NCBI GenBank assembly: GCA_029783825.1
Contig: JAREIK010018707.1
Location: 1-64,000 of the forward strand
Reading direction: 5' to 3'
DNA: 64,000 nucleotides
DNA from: Sapria himalayana
Lineage: Eukaryota; Streptophyta; Magnoliopsida; Malpighiales; Rafflesiaceae
The translations under genes were made by a program, and so were the position numbers. Below are positions 51,832 to 64,000 of the stretch, one piece after another (the stretch's first letter is position 1; each line of letters opens with the position of its first letter). The notes under the pieces are model-generated. The model saw only the letters and a list, made by a program, of their open reading frames with translations, was not told the DNA's origin and made no database searches.

Positions 51832-53494
51832 GAAAAAATTTCAAAAATTATTTTTTGTTATTTTATGTTTAAATAAAATCTATAAATAGCTAAATGCCTA
51901 AATACATAAATCACTAGAGTCATAAATGAAAAAACATTTAATACTTAAAATATTAAACTGGTATACATTAATAAAAATTCATAAATCTCATTTTAATTTA
52001 TTCAGTATAATTTTAAATTTTATTTTAATTATTTATCAGTTTATTTTTAAAGAAAATATTAATTACAAAATAAATTATTAGTGAGACAGATCTAATTTAA
52101 ATTAGACTGGTATACCCAAAATAATAAAGAATAAATCTCAATATTATTTTTTTTCATTATAATTTTAAATATTCATTTTAATTATTTATTGTTTATTTTT
52201 ATATAAAAATTAATTAAGAAATAAATTATGAGTTAGACAAATATAATTTATATAAATTAATTTTCATCAAAAAAATATGGATAAACTTTTTAAAAGAAAA
52301 AAAAATTTTAAAACAATAAATTATTATATAGTAATAAAATTTGAATTCTTCTGAATCATTTTAGATTTTTTTATTATATTTTAATTGATACCTATCATAT
52401 TAATAATAGATTATTAATTTATTTTTGATCGTTTTTAGAATATTTATCAATAATAATGTTTATATTGAATTTATATGATATATAAATATAATGATTATTA
52501 TAAATAAATATTGAATTCACATTTGAAAAAAATTTAAAAATTATTATATTTTCAATGGTTATAACCTTTGAAAATATCAAAAAATAATAAAAATAAATAT
52601 TTTCTTATTTGATTTTTAAATAAAACTTATAAACCACTAAATGCATACACAGTAAAACCAGTAAACTACTAAGGCCCAAATGGCTAAATACATAAACCAT
52701 TAAGCTGATATATACTACATAATAATTAAGAAATCTAATTTTTATTTTAATTTATAATTATATTTAATATTCATTTTAAATATTTATAAGTTTATTTTAT
52801 ATAAATTTATTACAAAATAAATTGTGAGTGCGACAAATATAATTTAAATAATTTATTTTTAATCAAAAAAAATATACGCTAATAAAAGAAGTAAAATTTT
52901 AAAAATTAAAATTATTATCCAGTAATATTTTTACTTTAATTTTGAATCAATTATGGTTTCTAATATTTTTAATTAATATCTATATTATTATTAATAGTTT
53001 ATTAATTTAATTTTGATCATTATTATAATATCTATCAATAAAATTGTTTATATTGAATTTATATGACATATAATTATTAAAATTATTATAACTAAATATG
53101 GTAGTCACATTTGAAATTTAAATATTATTATATTCTCAACGTTTATAACCTATGAAAATGACAAAAAATTAAAAATTTTTTTTTGTTATTTTTATTGTTT
53201 AAATAAAACCTATAACCACTAAATGCCTAAAAACATAAATCGCTAAACTCATAAACAACAAAACTTCTAAATACTTAAACTATTAAATTGGTATACATTA
53301 ATAATAAATCATAAATCTCATTTTAATTTTTATTAAGTGTAATTTTTAAATTTTTATTTTAATTATTTATCAGTTTTTTTTATAGAAATATTAATACAAA
53401 ATTAAATTATAAGTGGAGATAGATCTATTTAAATAAATTATTATTTATCAAAAAAATATATATGCTTATAAAAAAGGCACAATTTTAAAAACAA

Positions 53495-53515
53495 AAATGT
53501 ATTAAATGAAATTTT
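53495..53515. other. Satellite polarity switch 2 (axis of large inverted repeat)
   Basis: On the left a Q monomer reads on the plus strand through gcacaattttaaaaaca and aaaatgtatta. On the right a Q monomer begins on the minus strand (aatgaaattttatgattta, then ttattaatgtata). The two Q boxes lie about 290 bp left and 85 bp right of the joint, so the fold is asymmetric by about 200 bp and not a perfect hairpin. Confidence 0.8.
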
Positions 53516-56500
53516 ATGATTTATTATTAATGTATAACATTTTAATAGTTTAAGTATTTAAAGGTTTTGCTGTATAGGTGTTTTGCCATTCATGTTATTA
53601 GGCATTTAGTGGTTTATAGGTTTTATTTAAACAATAAAATAACAAAAAAAATTCGTAATCTTTTCTCATTTTCATAGGTCATAACCTTTGAAAATATAAT
53701 AATATTTAACATTTTTGAAATGGGAATATAATATTTAGTTATAATAATTTTAATAAATATATCATATAAATTCAATATAAACAATTTTATTGATAGATAT
53801 TATAATAATGATCAAAAATTAAATTAATAAACTACTAATAATAAAATAGATATTAATTAAAAAATATTTACAAAACCCGTTCAAAATTAATGTAAAAAAT
53901 ATTATTAGAGAATAATTTTTAATTTTTAAATTTTTACTTCTTTTATAAGCGTATATTTTTTTTATTAAAAATAAATTATATAAATTATATTTGTCGCACT
54001 CATAATTTATTTTCTAATAAATATTACTTTAAAATAAACTTATAAATAATTAAAATGAATATTTAAAATAATAATAAATTGAAATAAAAATTAGATTTCT
54101 TATTATTAAGTTGTATATAGCAGTTTAATGTTTATGTATTTATGCATTACGGGCTTTAAGACTTTACTGATTTCACAGTGTATGCATTTAGTGGTTTATA
54201 GGTTTTATTTAAAAATTAAAATAACAAAATATTTATTTTAATTATTTTTTGATATTTTCAAAGGTTATAACCTTTGAAAATATAATAATTTTTAAATTAT
54301 TTTCAAATGTGAATTCAATATTTAGTTATAATAATCATTATATTTATATATCATATAAATTCAATATAAACAATATTATTGATAAATATTATAATAATGA
54401 TCAAAAAATAAATTAATAATCTATTATTAATAAGATATATCAATTAAAATATAATTACAAAACCTATAATGATTCAGAAACAAAGCAAATTATATTACTA
54501 TATAATAATTTTTTGCTTTTTAATTTTTTTTCTTTTAATAAGTTTATCTATATTTTTTTTTGATGAAAAATAATTTATATAAATTATATTTTTCTAACTC
54601 TTAATTTATTTTTTAATTAATATTTATATAAAAATAAACAAATAAATAATTAAAATGAATATTTAAAATTATAATGAAAAAAAATGAGATTTATTATTTA
54701 TTATTTAGGGTATACCTGTTTAATTTAAATTATATTTATCTCACAAATAATTTATTTTGTTATTAATATTTCAATAAAAATAAATTGATAAATAATTAAA
54801 ATAAAAATTTAAAATTATACTGAATAAAAATTAAAATGAGATTTATGAATTATTATTAATGTATACCAGTTTAATAATTTAAGTATTTAGAGGTTTTGTC
54901 ATTAAGACTTTAGCGATTTATGTTTTTAGGCATTTAGTGGTTTATAGGTTTTGTTTAAACAATGAAATAACAAAAAATTATTTTTGATATTTTTTCTTAT
55001 TTTCAATGGTGAATACAATATTTAGTAATAATAATCATTATAATTATATATAATATAAACTAAATATAAACAATTTTATTCATAGATATGATATCAATTA
55101 TCAAAAAATAAATTAATATGTTATTATTATTATGATGGATATAAATTAAAATATAATTGCAAAACCTAAAATTATTCAAAATCCAAGTAAAATTTATTAC
55201 TAAATAATAATTTTTGTTTTTTAGTTTTTGCTTCTTTTTATAAGCTTATATATATTTTTTATGAAAAATAAATTATTTAAATTATATTTGTATCGCTCAT
55301 AATTTATTTTGTAATTAATATTTTAATAAATTATTTAAATTATATTTATTTTGTTATTTTTTTTAATTTTTAAAGATTATATCCTTTAAAAATATAATAA
55401 TTTTTAAATTTTTTTCAAATGTGCATATAATATTTATTTATAATAATCTTTATAATTATAATTCAATTAAATTTAATATAAATAATTATTTTGCTAGAAA
55501 TTATAATTTTGATCAAAAAAAAATTAATAATCTAATATTAATAAAATAGTTATTTTTTAAAAAGTATTTCCAAAATCTAAATTTATTCAAATCAAAGTAA
55601 AATATATTACTAAATAATAATTTTTTTTAATGTTTTGCTTTTTTTATAACTTTATATTTTTGTTTTTAAAAATAAATTATTTAAATTATATTTTTCTTAC
55701 TCATAATTTATTTTGTAATTTATAAATCTATAATAATAAACTACTAAAAAATTAAAATGAATATTTAAAATTATAATGAAGACAAATAAAATTTAGATTT
55801 ATTATTTATTATTCAGTATATACAGGTTTAATTGTTAAAGTATTTAGGTGTTTTGTGGTTTAGGAGTTTAGCGATTTAATTGTTTAGACCTTTAGTGATT
55901 TATAGTTTTTTTCAAAAATTGAAAAAACAAAAAATTTAATTTTTTGATTTTTTTTTAATTTTTGAAGGTTCTAACATATGAAAATATAAGAATTTTTAAT
56001 TTTTTTTAAATGTGAATATAATAATTAGTTATAATAATCATAATAATTATATATAATGTAAACTCACTATAAATAATTTTATTGATAGATATTATAATAA
56101 TGATCAATAGATAAATTAAAAAACTTATATATTTAAGAATGATATAAATTAAAATATAATTGAAGAATCTAAAATGATTCAAAATCAAAATAAGATATAT
56201 TATTAAAGAATAATTTTTTATTTTTAAAATTTTGACTTTTTTATTAGCATTTTTCTTGATAAAAAATAAATTATTTAAATTATATATGTCGCACTAATAA
56301 TTTATTTTGTAATTAATATTTCTATAAAAATAAACTGATAAATAATTAAAATAATTATTTAAAATTATAATGAAAACTAATAAAACTGAGATTTAAGATT
56401 TATTATTTAGACTGTAACAATTTAATGTTTTAAGTATTTATGGGCATCAAGGTTTTGGAGTTTAGTCATTTTAGTATTTAGTCATTAGTGGTTTATAGGT

Positions 56501-59500
56501 TTTATATAAAATATAAAATAGCAAAAAATTTATTTTTGTTATTTTTTCTCATTTTTGAATGTTATAACCTTTGAAAATATAATAATTTTTAATTTTTTTT
56601 TAAAAAAGTGAATACAATATAAAGTTATAACAATAATAATAATTATATATCATATAAATTCAATATAAACTATTTTATTGATATTTATTATAATAATGAT
56701 CATAAAAAAGTAATAACCAATTATTAATAAGATAAATACTGTTTAAAATATATTTGTAAAACCTAAAATGGCTCAAAATCTATGTGAAATATTTTACAAA
56801 ATATTAATTTTAAATTTTTAAATTTTGTATCCATTTATAAGCCTATATTTTTTTTATTAAAAATAAATTATTTAAATTATTTGTCTCACTAATAATTTAT
56901 TTTTTAATTTATATTTCTATAAAATTAAACTAATAAATAATTAAAATATATATTTTAAATTATAATGTATACTAATAAAAATGAGATTTATGATTTATTA
57001 TTTAGAGTATAACTTTTTAATTGTTTATGTTTTTTTGTAGTTTTGGGGTTAAGAAAATTATTGATTTATATGTTTACACATTTAGGTCTTTATAGGTTTT
57101 ATTTAATCAATGAAATAACAAAAAATTATTTTTATGAATTTTAGTGTTTTTCAAATGTTATAACCTTTAAAAATATAATAATTTTTTAATAGTTATAAAA
57201 TATGAATACAATACGTAGTTATAATAATATTAATAATTATATTTGTTTTAGATTCAATGTAAAAAAATAAATTAATAAACTATTATTAATAAGATAGATA
57301 TTAATTAAAATATATTTGCACAACCCAAAATAATTCAAAATAAAGTAAATTATATTACTAAATAAAACTTTAAATTTTTAAAATTTTGTTTATTTTAATA
57401 GCTTATTTTTTTTCTTAAAAAATAATTTATTTAAATTATATCTGTCTCACTCATTATTTATTTTGTAATTAATATTTCTATAAAAATAAACTAAAAAATA
57501 ATTAAAATGAATTTTTAAAATTATAATGAATACAAATAAAAATGAGATTTATTATTTGTTATTTAGGTTATATTGGTTTAATGGTTTAAGTATTAAGGGA
57601 GTTTTGGGGTTTAGGAGTCTAGAGATTAATTTCTTTAGGCATTTAGTGGTTTATAACTTTTATTTAAATAATAAAATAATAAAAAAATTATTTTTGTGAT
57701 TTTTTATCATTTTTGAAGGTTATAATCATTGAAAATATAATAATTTTTAAATTTTTTTCAAAAGTAAATATAATATTTAGTTATAATATTCGTAATAATT
57801 ATAAGACATTTTAATTGAATATAAGTAATTTTATTGTTTGATATTATAAAAATGATCAAATAATAAATTAATAAACTATTTTTAATAAGATTGATAACAA
57901 TTAAAATATAATTGCAAAACATATATATAATGATTCAAAATCAATGTAAAATATATTACTAAATAATAATTTTTTGTTTTTAAATTTTTACTTATTTATA
58001 TAAGCTTATTTTTTTTGATTAAAAATAAATTATTAAAATTATATTTGTCTCACTCATTATTTATTATGTGATTGATATTTCTATAAAAAAATAAACTAAT
58101 AAATAATTAAAATGAATATTTAAATTATAATGAATACAAATTAAAATGAGATTTATGATTTATTATATGTGGTATACCGATTTAATGGTTTGATTATTTA
58201 GGAGTTTTGTCATTTAGGTGTTTAGCAATTTATGTTTTTATGCATTTATTGGTTTATAGGTTTTATTTATATAATAAAAATTTAAAATTCTATTTTGATT
58301 TTTTCTGATTTTCAAAGATTATAATGATTTAAAATAAAATAATTTTTAAATTTTTTTGAAAAATGAATACAATGTATACTTATATTAATCTTACTAATTA
58401 TATATCATATAAATTCAATATAAATAATTTTAATGATAGATATTATAATAATGATCAAAAATTAAATTAATAAACTATTATTAATAATATAAATATTAAT
58501 TAAAATATATTTACAAAACACAAAATGATTCAAAATCAAATAAAAATATATTACCAAATAATAATTTTTAATTTTTAAAATTTTCCTTCTTTTTATAAGA
58601 TTATATTTTTTTTAATTAAAATAAATTATTTAAATAATATTTGTCTCACTCGAAATTTATTTTGTAATTTATTTTTCTATAAAATAAAACTATAAATAAT
58701 TAAAATTAATATTTAAATTTCTAATAAATAGAAATAAAAATGAGATTTATTATTTATTAAGTAGTATATAACTGTTAAAAGGTTTATGTATTTAGGGGTT
58801 ACGGGATTTATGAGCTTACTAATTTAAGTAAGTAAGCATTTAAAGATCTATATATTTTATTTAAAAAATGAAATAACATAAAATTTATTTTTATTATATT
58901 TTTCTCATTTTTCAAGGTGATAACTTTTGAAAATATAATAATTTTTCAATTTTTTTTAAAAGTGAATACAATATTTAGTTATAATAATCATCATATTTAT
59001 ATATCATATAAATTCAATATAATAAATTTTTTTGATAAATATTCTAATAATGATCAAAAAATAAATTAATAATCTTTTATTAATAAGATAGATATCAATT
59101 AAAATATAATTACAAAACAGAAATTGTTTTATAAGCAAACCCAAATATTTTACTATATAATAATTTTATGTTTTGTAGTTTTTTTTTTAAAAAAGTTTAT
59201 CTATATTTTTTTGATTAAAAATAATTTACATAAATTATATTTGTCTAAATCATAATTTATTTTGTAATTAAAATTTATATAAAAAATATACAAAAAATTA
59301 TTAAAATGAATATTTAAAATTATAATGAAAAAAGATGAGATTTATTAATTATTATTTAGGGTATACCAGTTTAATTTTAATTATATCTGTCTCACTAAAA
59401 ATTTAATTTGTAATTAATATTTCTATAAAAATAAACTGATAAATATTTAAAAAAAAATTCTAATTATACTGAATAAAATTAAAATGAAATTTATGATTTA

Positions 59501-60820
59501 TTATTAATGAATACCAGTTTAATGGTTTAAGTATTTAGATGTTTTGTCATTTCAAAATTTAGCGATTTATGTTTTTAGGCATTTAGTTGTTTATAGGTTT
59601 TATTTAAACAATAAAATAATATAAAAAATTTTATAATTCTTTCTCATTTTCATAGGCTATAACCTTTGAAAATATAATAATATTTAAATTTTTTTTAAAT
59701 GTAAATATAATATTTTAGTTATAATAATATTAATAATTATATATCATATAAATTCAATATAAACAATTTTATTGATAGATATTATAATAATGATCAAAAA
59801 TTAAATTAATAAACTATTAATAAAAAGATAGAAATTAATTAAAAAATATTTACAAAACCTAAATTGATTTAAAATTAAAGTTAAATATATTACTAGATAA
59901 TAATTTTAAATTTTTAAATTTTTACTTCTTTTATATGCGTATATATATTATTTCATAAAAAATAAATTATTTAAATTATATTTGTCGCACTCATAATTTA
60001 TTTTGTAATAAATATTTCTATAAGAATAAACTAATAAATAATTAAAATTAATATTTAAAATTATAATAAATAAAAATAAAAATATGATTTATTATTTATT
60101 ATGTATTATATATCGGTTTAATGGTTATTGTATTTAGGCATTACGGGGTCTAGGAGTTTACTTATTTAACTGTGTATGCATTTAGTAGTTTATAGGTTTT
60201 ATTTAAAAAATAATAAAACAAAAAATTTATTATTATTATTTTTTGATATTTCCAAAGGTTATTACCTTAAAAAATATAATAATTTTTAAATTTTTCAAAA
60301 GTGAATTCAATATTTAGTTATAATAATCATTATATTTATATATCATATAAATTCAATATAAACTATTATATTGATAAATATTCTAATTATGATCAAAAAA
60401 TAAATTAATAATCTATTATTAATAAGATAGATATCAATTATAATATAATTACAAAACCTAAAATGATTCAGATGCAAACAAAATATATTACTATATAATA
60501 ATTTTTTTGTTTTTATTTTTCTTTTAAAAAGTTTATCTATATTCTTTTGTTAAAAAATAATTTATACAAATTATATTTGTGTAACTCATAATTTATCTTG
60601 TTATTAATATTTATATAAAAATAAACAAATAAATAATTAAATTTGAATATTTAAAATTAAAATGAAAAAAAATGAGATTTATTCTTTATTATTTAGGATA
60701 TACCGGTTTAATTGAATTTAGATCTGTCTCACTAATAATTTTTTGTAATTAATATTTCTATAAAAATAAACTGATAAATAATTAAAATAAAAATTAAAAT
60801 TATAATGAATAATTTTAATT
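53506..60820 (-). repeat. Satellite block mirrored: Q-P-R-Q-Z-Y-X-V-U-T-S-R-Q-P-R-Q' (right arm)
   Basis: Boxes near 53590 (Q), 54150 (P), 54920 (Q), 55340 (Z, palindrome partly lost near 55000), 55870 (Y), 56460 (X), 57060 (V), 57620 (U), 58210 (T), 58800 (S), 59560 (Q), 60150 (P), then R/Q' near 60700-60800. Read on the minus strand this is the order found at 47696-53505, with one extra P-Q-R (about 1.33 kb) next to insertion C and a less deleted Y-Z. The palindrome at 54252-54283 is perfect over 32 bp. Confidence 0.83.
54252..54283. repeat. 32-bp perfect palindrome (satellite core)
   Basis: Centred on GGTTATAACC between 54267 and 54268, on the right arm of the large inverted repeat. Confidence 0.97.
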
Positions 60821-61737
60821 GTTGAGGATGCTATTTATATTGATTATTGTAATTTCTTCTAAAATATCTCTCATGAACACACTCAAAGCAATTTTTTTTA
60901 AAACATAGTTCACCTCTAAAAAAATAACCACCTTGTAGCCTATTAGAAAAAACTAGCCCCAGGGTGGTTTGAGCAGGGCAAGAAGTATGGGCTCTCTTTC
61001 AATCAAGAATAAAAAAATTTATTTTATTGGCATGTCTAAGCCTTTTTTTAATATCCTCATGGATATGAAAAGTATAATTTCTTTCTTTTTATATTAAATG
61101 AGTTATGTATACAAGCTCACAATACCCAAAAAGGTGTAAATGAATCATATTTAAATGTATAAAATGTTTTAATTATTGCTCAAAATATTAGTGTTGCATA
61201 TTGACACTTGAGGTCACAAATCAAAGGAAAAAGCCATGGTGATATTTCCAATCCCAAGAATTTTAGCTATAGAAAGTTATAAAGAGTAGTACTCGAGATT
61301 TAACTATTTCTAGGGTCATGACTTTTGCTCTTGAGGAATGTCAAAAGTTACAATCATTCCTAGTGCAATGACTTAGCAATATAATGATAAAATGCACAAG
61401 CTATGGTCATATCCAATACTATGACCCAGTATTATAGTGATTAAATATGTATTCATGATCATTCTTAGTGCCATAACAATATGTTCAACAGAGAGACACA
61501 AGTTATGGCATATTCTCATCGATATGATTTTGTGTTCTAGAAACAAAATATACAATCATGACCATTGCTAATGCTACAATAATCTAAAGCAAGAAAGAGA
61601 CTGAATCCATAACTCACCCCTTGAGTTATGACTTTGTGTTACATATACAAAAACATAAATCTATGAAATTCCTAAAATTTATGAATTTTAATTTAAATTT
61701 AACACTAAATTATTTGATTATAAAAGTGCAAAACATG

Positions 61738-61812
61738 AGATTTAGGTTAGGGTTTAAGGATTAGGGTTATAGTTTATGGTTTAACGTTTGGGATTTAAAG
61801 TTTAGGGTTTAT
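61738..61812 (-). repeat. Degenerate telomere-like ladder, copy C
   Basis: Reads on the plus strand as gggttatagtttatggttta and similar TTTAGGG-like steps. T-rich tracts at 61814-61842 and AATAAA on the minus strand (61855-61860) follow, mirroring A and B. Confidence 0.75.
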
Positions 61813-61989
61813 GGTTTTTTTGGTTTTTTTGGTTTTTTTTTGGAAAATACACACTTTATTTATCATTTAGGCACACAACTTACAAGAGACTAAAAAGCTG
61901 ACTAATTTAGGCCAGCCCACCTAATCCTATGCACCTTAATGATTCTATTCATAAAATACATAAAAAAACATAATGCCTAATAATTCCAA

Positions 61990-62400
61990 TTGTACGAATA
62001 CAACTAAAATCACCTTGCATTCCCAAACTTAAGAGTTGGCATTGAGTCATTATGCGCACTGCGTCCTTTCCATTTGGATTTGTCCAAGCCTTTTGGAGCA
62101 ACCTGAATGAAGGACCATATTAAAACTATGCAAATATAAGATTGTGCATGTGTGTGACATGCAGCATCAAGCATTTGCCTATGTCATTGCTATGCAATGG
62201 AATACATGTAAAACTGAATACCCATAAATCCACAAGTCCATATCTACGACACTTTGTCAATTCATTCTCACCTCTGAATTCCACATTCTTTTGCTCCAAT
62301 GATTCTCAAAAGAGTATCTCTTGGGTTAGAATGCTTCCTCCACGAGCTCCAAGAAGTGGTTGTATATTGCACCGACAAAATATCTAAAAACATGCATGCA
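61990..62400 (-). pseudogene. Possible captured two-exon gene fragment, copy C
   Basis: On the minus strand a candidate exon ends at 62272 (ggaattcagag) with donor GTGAGA. The intron would be 62103-62271 (169 bp), ending in ttcattcag. The joined frame continues without the stop seen in copy B and reads RDTLLRIIGAKECGIQR, then QKAWTNPNGKDAVRIM and CQLLSLGMQGDF. Intact splice signals plus a continuing frame argue for an exon remnant, but the family is not recognised and the upstream exon boundary is unclear. Confidence 0.4.
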
Positions 62401-63112
62401 TCGGTGTGCATGTGTGATGAGGTCAACTCATAGTCTAATTATCATCGCGTAGAACCAATCTAGAATACAAGTAAAATTACAAAATGCTATAAAGATGGGT
62501 TTTTTGCTCTCGGAGTGTAGCAACGCCTTATGTGTATTTACAAAATGCATTAGTAGGCCCCATTTAAAGATACTCATGGGTCCAGTTGCCCTCATTGCAT
62601 GCTACATAGAGAACAAACAAGATTGTGTGTGTAAGTATGTCATGATCCATCTCTACAAGTACATGGTGCATACAAAGTCCAAAAAAATATAAGACTACAA
62701 ATATAAACTAAAAGTTTGAATCTTTCGCTCCCGTGTGGCTGGTCTGGACTCCATTCCTTACTAGCCCTGCTTGTTGATGCTTCGGATTTTGCCGACTCTC
62801 CAATTAATCATGGATTACCCACTACTCTTATTGGGTGACGATTGGGTGGCCCTCTATGCTGTCTGATACGGCTAGTGGGACCCACTCCTAGCTCCTCTTG
62901 GGTTTACTCCCAACACTTTGCTTAGTCTCGTTAGTTGTGTGAATGTTATCATCCCGGCTTGCTAGTGGAGCCCTCTACAAGCTGGTGGCCCATACTTCTG
63001 GCTGCTTCCTGGACTTGCTGGCCCCTCTAAATGCTACACCATTATGGATAAGAATATGTGCACATGTGTACTGTGGTTCGTCGCTATGTGTGTGTGGTGC
63101 AGTAGTATCAGG

Positions 63113-64000
63113 GTTAGGAGTTTAGTAATTTAAGTATTTAGGTATTTTGTGGTTTATAGGTTTTATTTAAATAATTAAATAACATAAAAATTATTTTTAT
63201 GATTTTTTCTCATTTTCAAGGTTATAACCATTGAAAATATTATAATTTTTAATATTTTTTCAAATATTAATACAATATTTAATTATAATAATCAAAAAAA
63301 TTAAATATCATGTAAATTCAAAATAAATAATTTTATTGATCGATATTATAATAATGATCATAAAATATATTAATAAATTATTATTAATAAGATACATATA
63401 AATTAAAATATATATGCAAATCCTAAAACGATTCAAAATCAAAGTAAAATTTATTATAAAATAATAATTTTTTAATTTTAAATTTTTGATTCTTTTTATA
63501 AGCTTATAAATTTTTTTGATGAAGATAAATTATTTATATTATATTTGTCTCATTCATAATTTTATTTTGCAATTAATAATTCTATAAAAATAAACTAATA
63601 AATAATTAAAATGAATATTGAAATTATAATGAATACAAATAAAAATGAGATTTATGATTAATTATTTAGGGTATACCTATTTAATGGTTTAAGTATTTAA
63701 GAGATTATGAGTTTAGCGATTTAAGTGTTTAGGCATTTAGTAGTTTATGTGTTTTATTTAAAAAATGAAATAACAAAAAAAATTATTTTTCAAATTTTTT
63801 ATCAATTTTGAAGGTTATAAACTTTATAAATATAATAATTTTTAAATTTTTTTCAAATGTGAATACATTATTTAGTTATAATAAACTTAATAATTATATA
63901 TCGTCTAAATTAAAAATAAACAATTTTATTGATAGATATTAATGAACTAAATATAATTATAAATATAATAATGATCAAAAAATAAAGTAATAAACTATTA
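63113..64000 (-). repeat. Satellite monomers DD and CC (minus strand), to window end
   Basis: The DD box resumes at 63113-63165 (gttaggagtttagtaattta), CC box near 63675-63750, then linker containing the BB-like tattaatgaactaaatataa found also near 44300. This is the mirror of BB-CC-DD at 44105-45228, so the right arm reaches the window edge. Palindromes near 63222 and 63817 are decayed. Confidence 0.82.

Larger units (their letters stand above)
47696..53505 (+). repeat. Satellite block Q'-R-S-T-U-V-X-Z'-Q-R-P-Q (left arm of inverted repeat)
   Basis: Boxes near 48435 (S), 49035 (T), 49640 (U), 50235 (V), 50840 (X), 51425 (Z', box mostly lost), 51880 (Q), 52640 (P) and 53215 (Q). R fusions near 47800 and 52100. 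Around 48090-48230 the linker is scrambled: taatagtttat, atcaataaaata and tatattgaattta are each repeated out of order, where C's side has an extra P-Q-R. The palindrome at 51800-51831 is perfect. The sequence of subtypes mirrors 53506-60820. Confidence 0.83.
60821..63112 (-). repeat. Insertion C: inverted copy of the unclassified element
   Basis: About 2.29 kb, the reverse complement of insertion B by eye over nearly its whole length, e.g. ggagtccagaccagccaca, gagatactcttttgag and tagcatcctcaacaa. It keeps the 655-bp part missing in A but lacks about 185 bp at the inner end (after catcctcaacaa), so it meets the Q' satellite directly. The outer junction (gtagtatcagggttaggagt) is the same DD-box position as in A and B. 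Small open frames here (60-81 codons) do not resemble known proteins. Confidence 0.87.

Noticed and set aside
1..64000. CRISPR-like array, because of regularly spaced palindromic repeats
   Set aside because: The spacing is about 600 bp, the intervening sequence is itself repeated, and the context is a plant satellite.
1..64000. Organellar DNA, because of very high AT content
   Set aside because: No organellar genes or tRNAs are visible, while hAT and LTR insertions and a long satellite point to nuclear heterochromatin.

Overview
The window looks like plant nuclear heterochromatin, probably pericentromeric, subtelomeric or another satellite-rich block. I see no intact protein gene, rRNA, tRNA or CRISPR array. 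The plant assignment rests on three things: a decayed BED/hAT transposon of the RICESLEEPER/DAYSLEEPER kind, an apparent solo LTR (TG...CA ends, 5-bp target duplication), and telomere-like CCCTAAA motifs. The species cannot be named from the sequence. Nearly everything is a very AT-rich satellite with a monomer of about 600 bp (some 85-90 copies, many truncated or fused). A full monomer holds (i) a box of 8-bp steps of the type nCTAAAnn, (ii) a conserved palindrome centred on GGTTATAACC, perfect over 26-36 bp in several copies, and (iii) AT-rich linker. I call the strand on which the box reads CTAAA the '+' satellite strand.

Monomers fall into recognisable subtypes, lettered here by their 8-bp box. 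P has gcatacacagtt. Q has aaaacataaatcgc plus gacaaaac. R is a partial monomer fused to Q at a TCTAATTTAAATTAGA-like palindrome. N has gatacc then tatagataatc. S has cttacttacttaaatt. T resembles Q but has ctaaataatcaaacc and ataccacatataat. U has ctagactcctaaacccc. V has aatgtgtaaacatataaatc. X has cccataaatacataagcc or a close variant. Y has nine clean 8-mers. Z has aaactcgtaaaccttaaat and is short. AA has ctaaatagataatcc. BB has ccatctttaaagg. CC has aaactcataaatac. DD carries a large insertion. Their order recurs (P-Q-R; N-S-T-U-V; Y-Z), so the array has a higher-order structure.

Layout. 1-5290: satellite on the '-' strand, with a truncated LTR copy at 3297-3639. About 5290: polarity switch. 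5330-53505: satellite on the '+' strand, interrupted by the hAT element (20608-24297), the solo LTR (36681-37254), insertion A (40336-42145) and insertion B (45229-47695). About 53505: second polarity switch. 53506-64000: '-' strand, interrupted by insertion C (60821-63112).

History. The two LTR copies sit at the same base of the same marked T monomer in opposite orientation, so the insertion predates an inverted duplication. A, B and C share their satellite junctions, so they are copies of one event spread by tandem (A/B) and inverted (B/C) duplication. Subtypes to the left of 53.5 kb mirror those to the right, making a large imperfect inverted repeat. The hAT element is present once, with an almost intact 8-bp target duplication, and is probably among the younger insertions.
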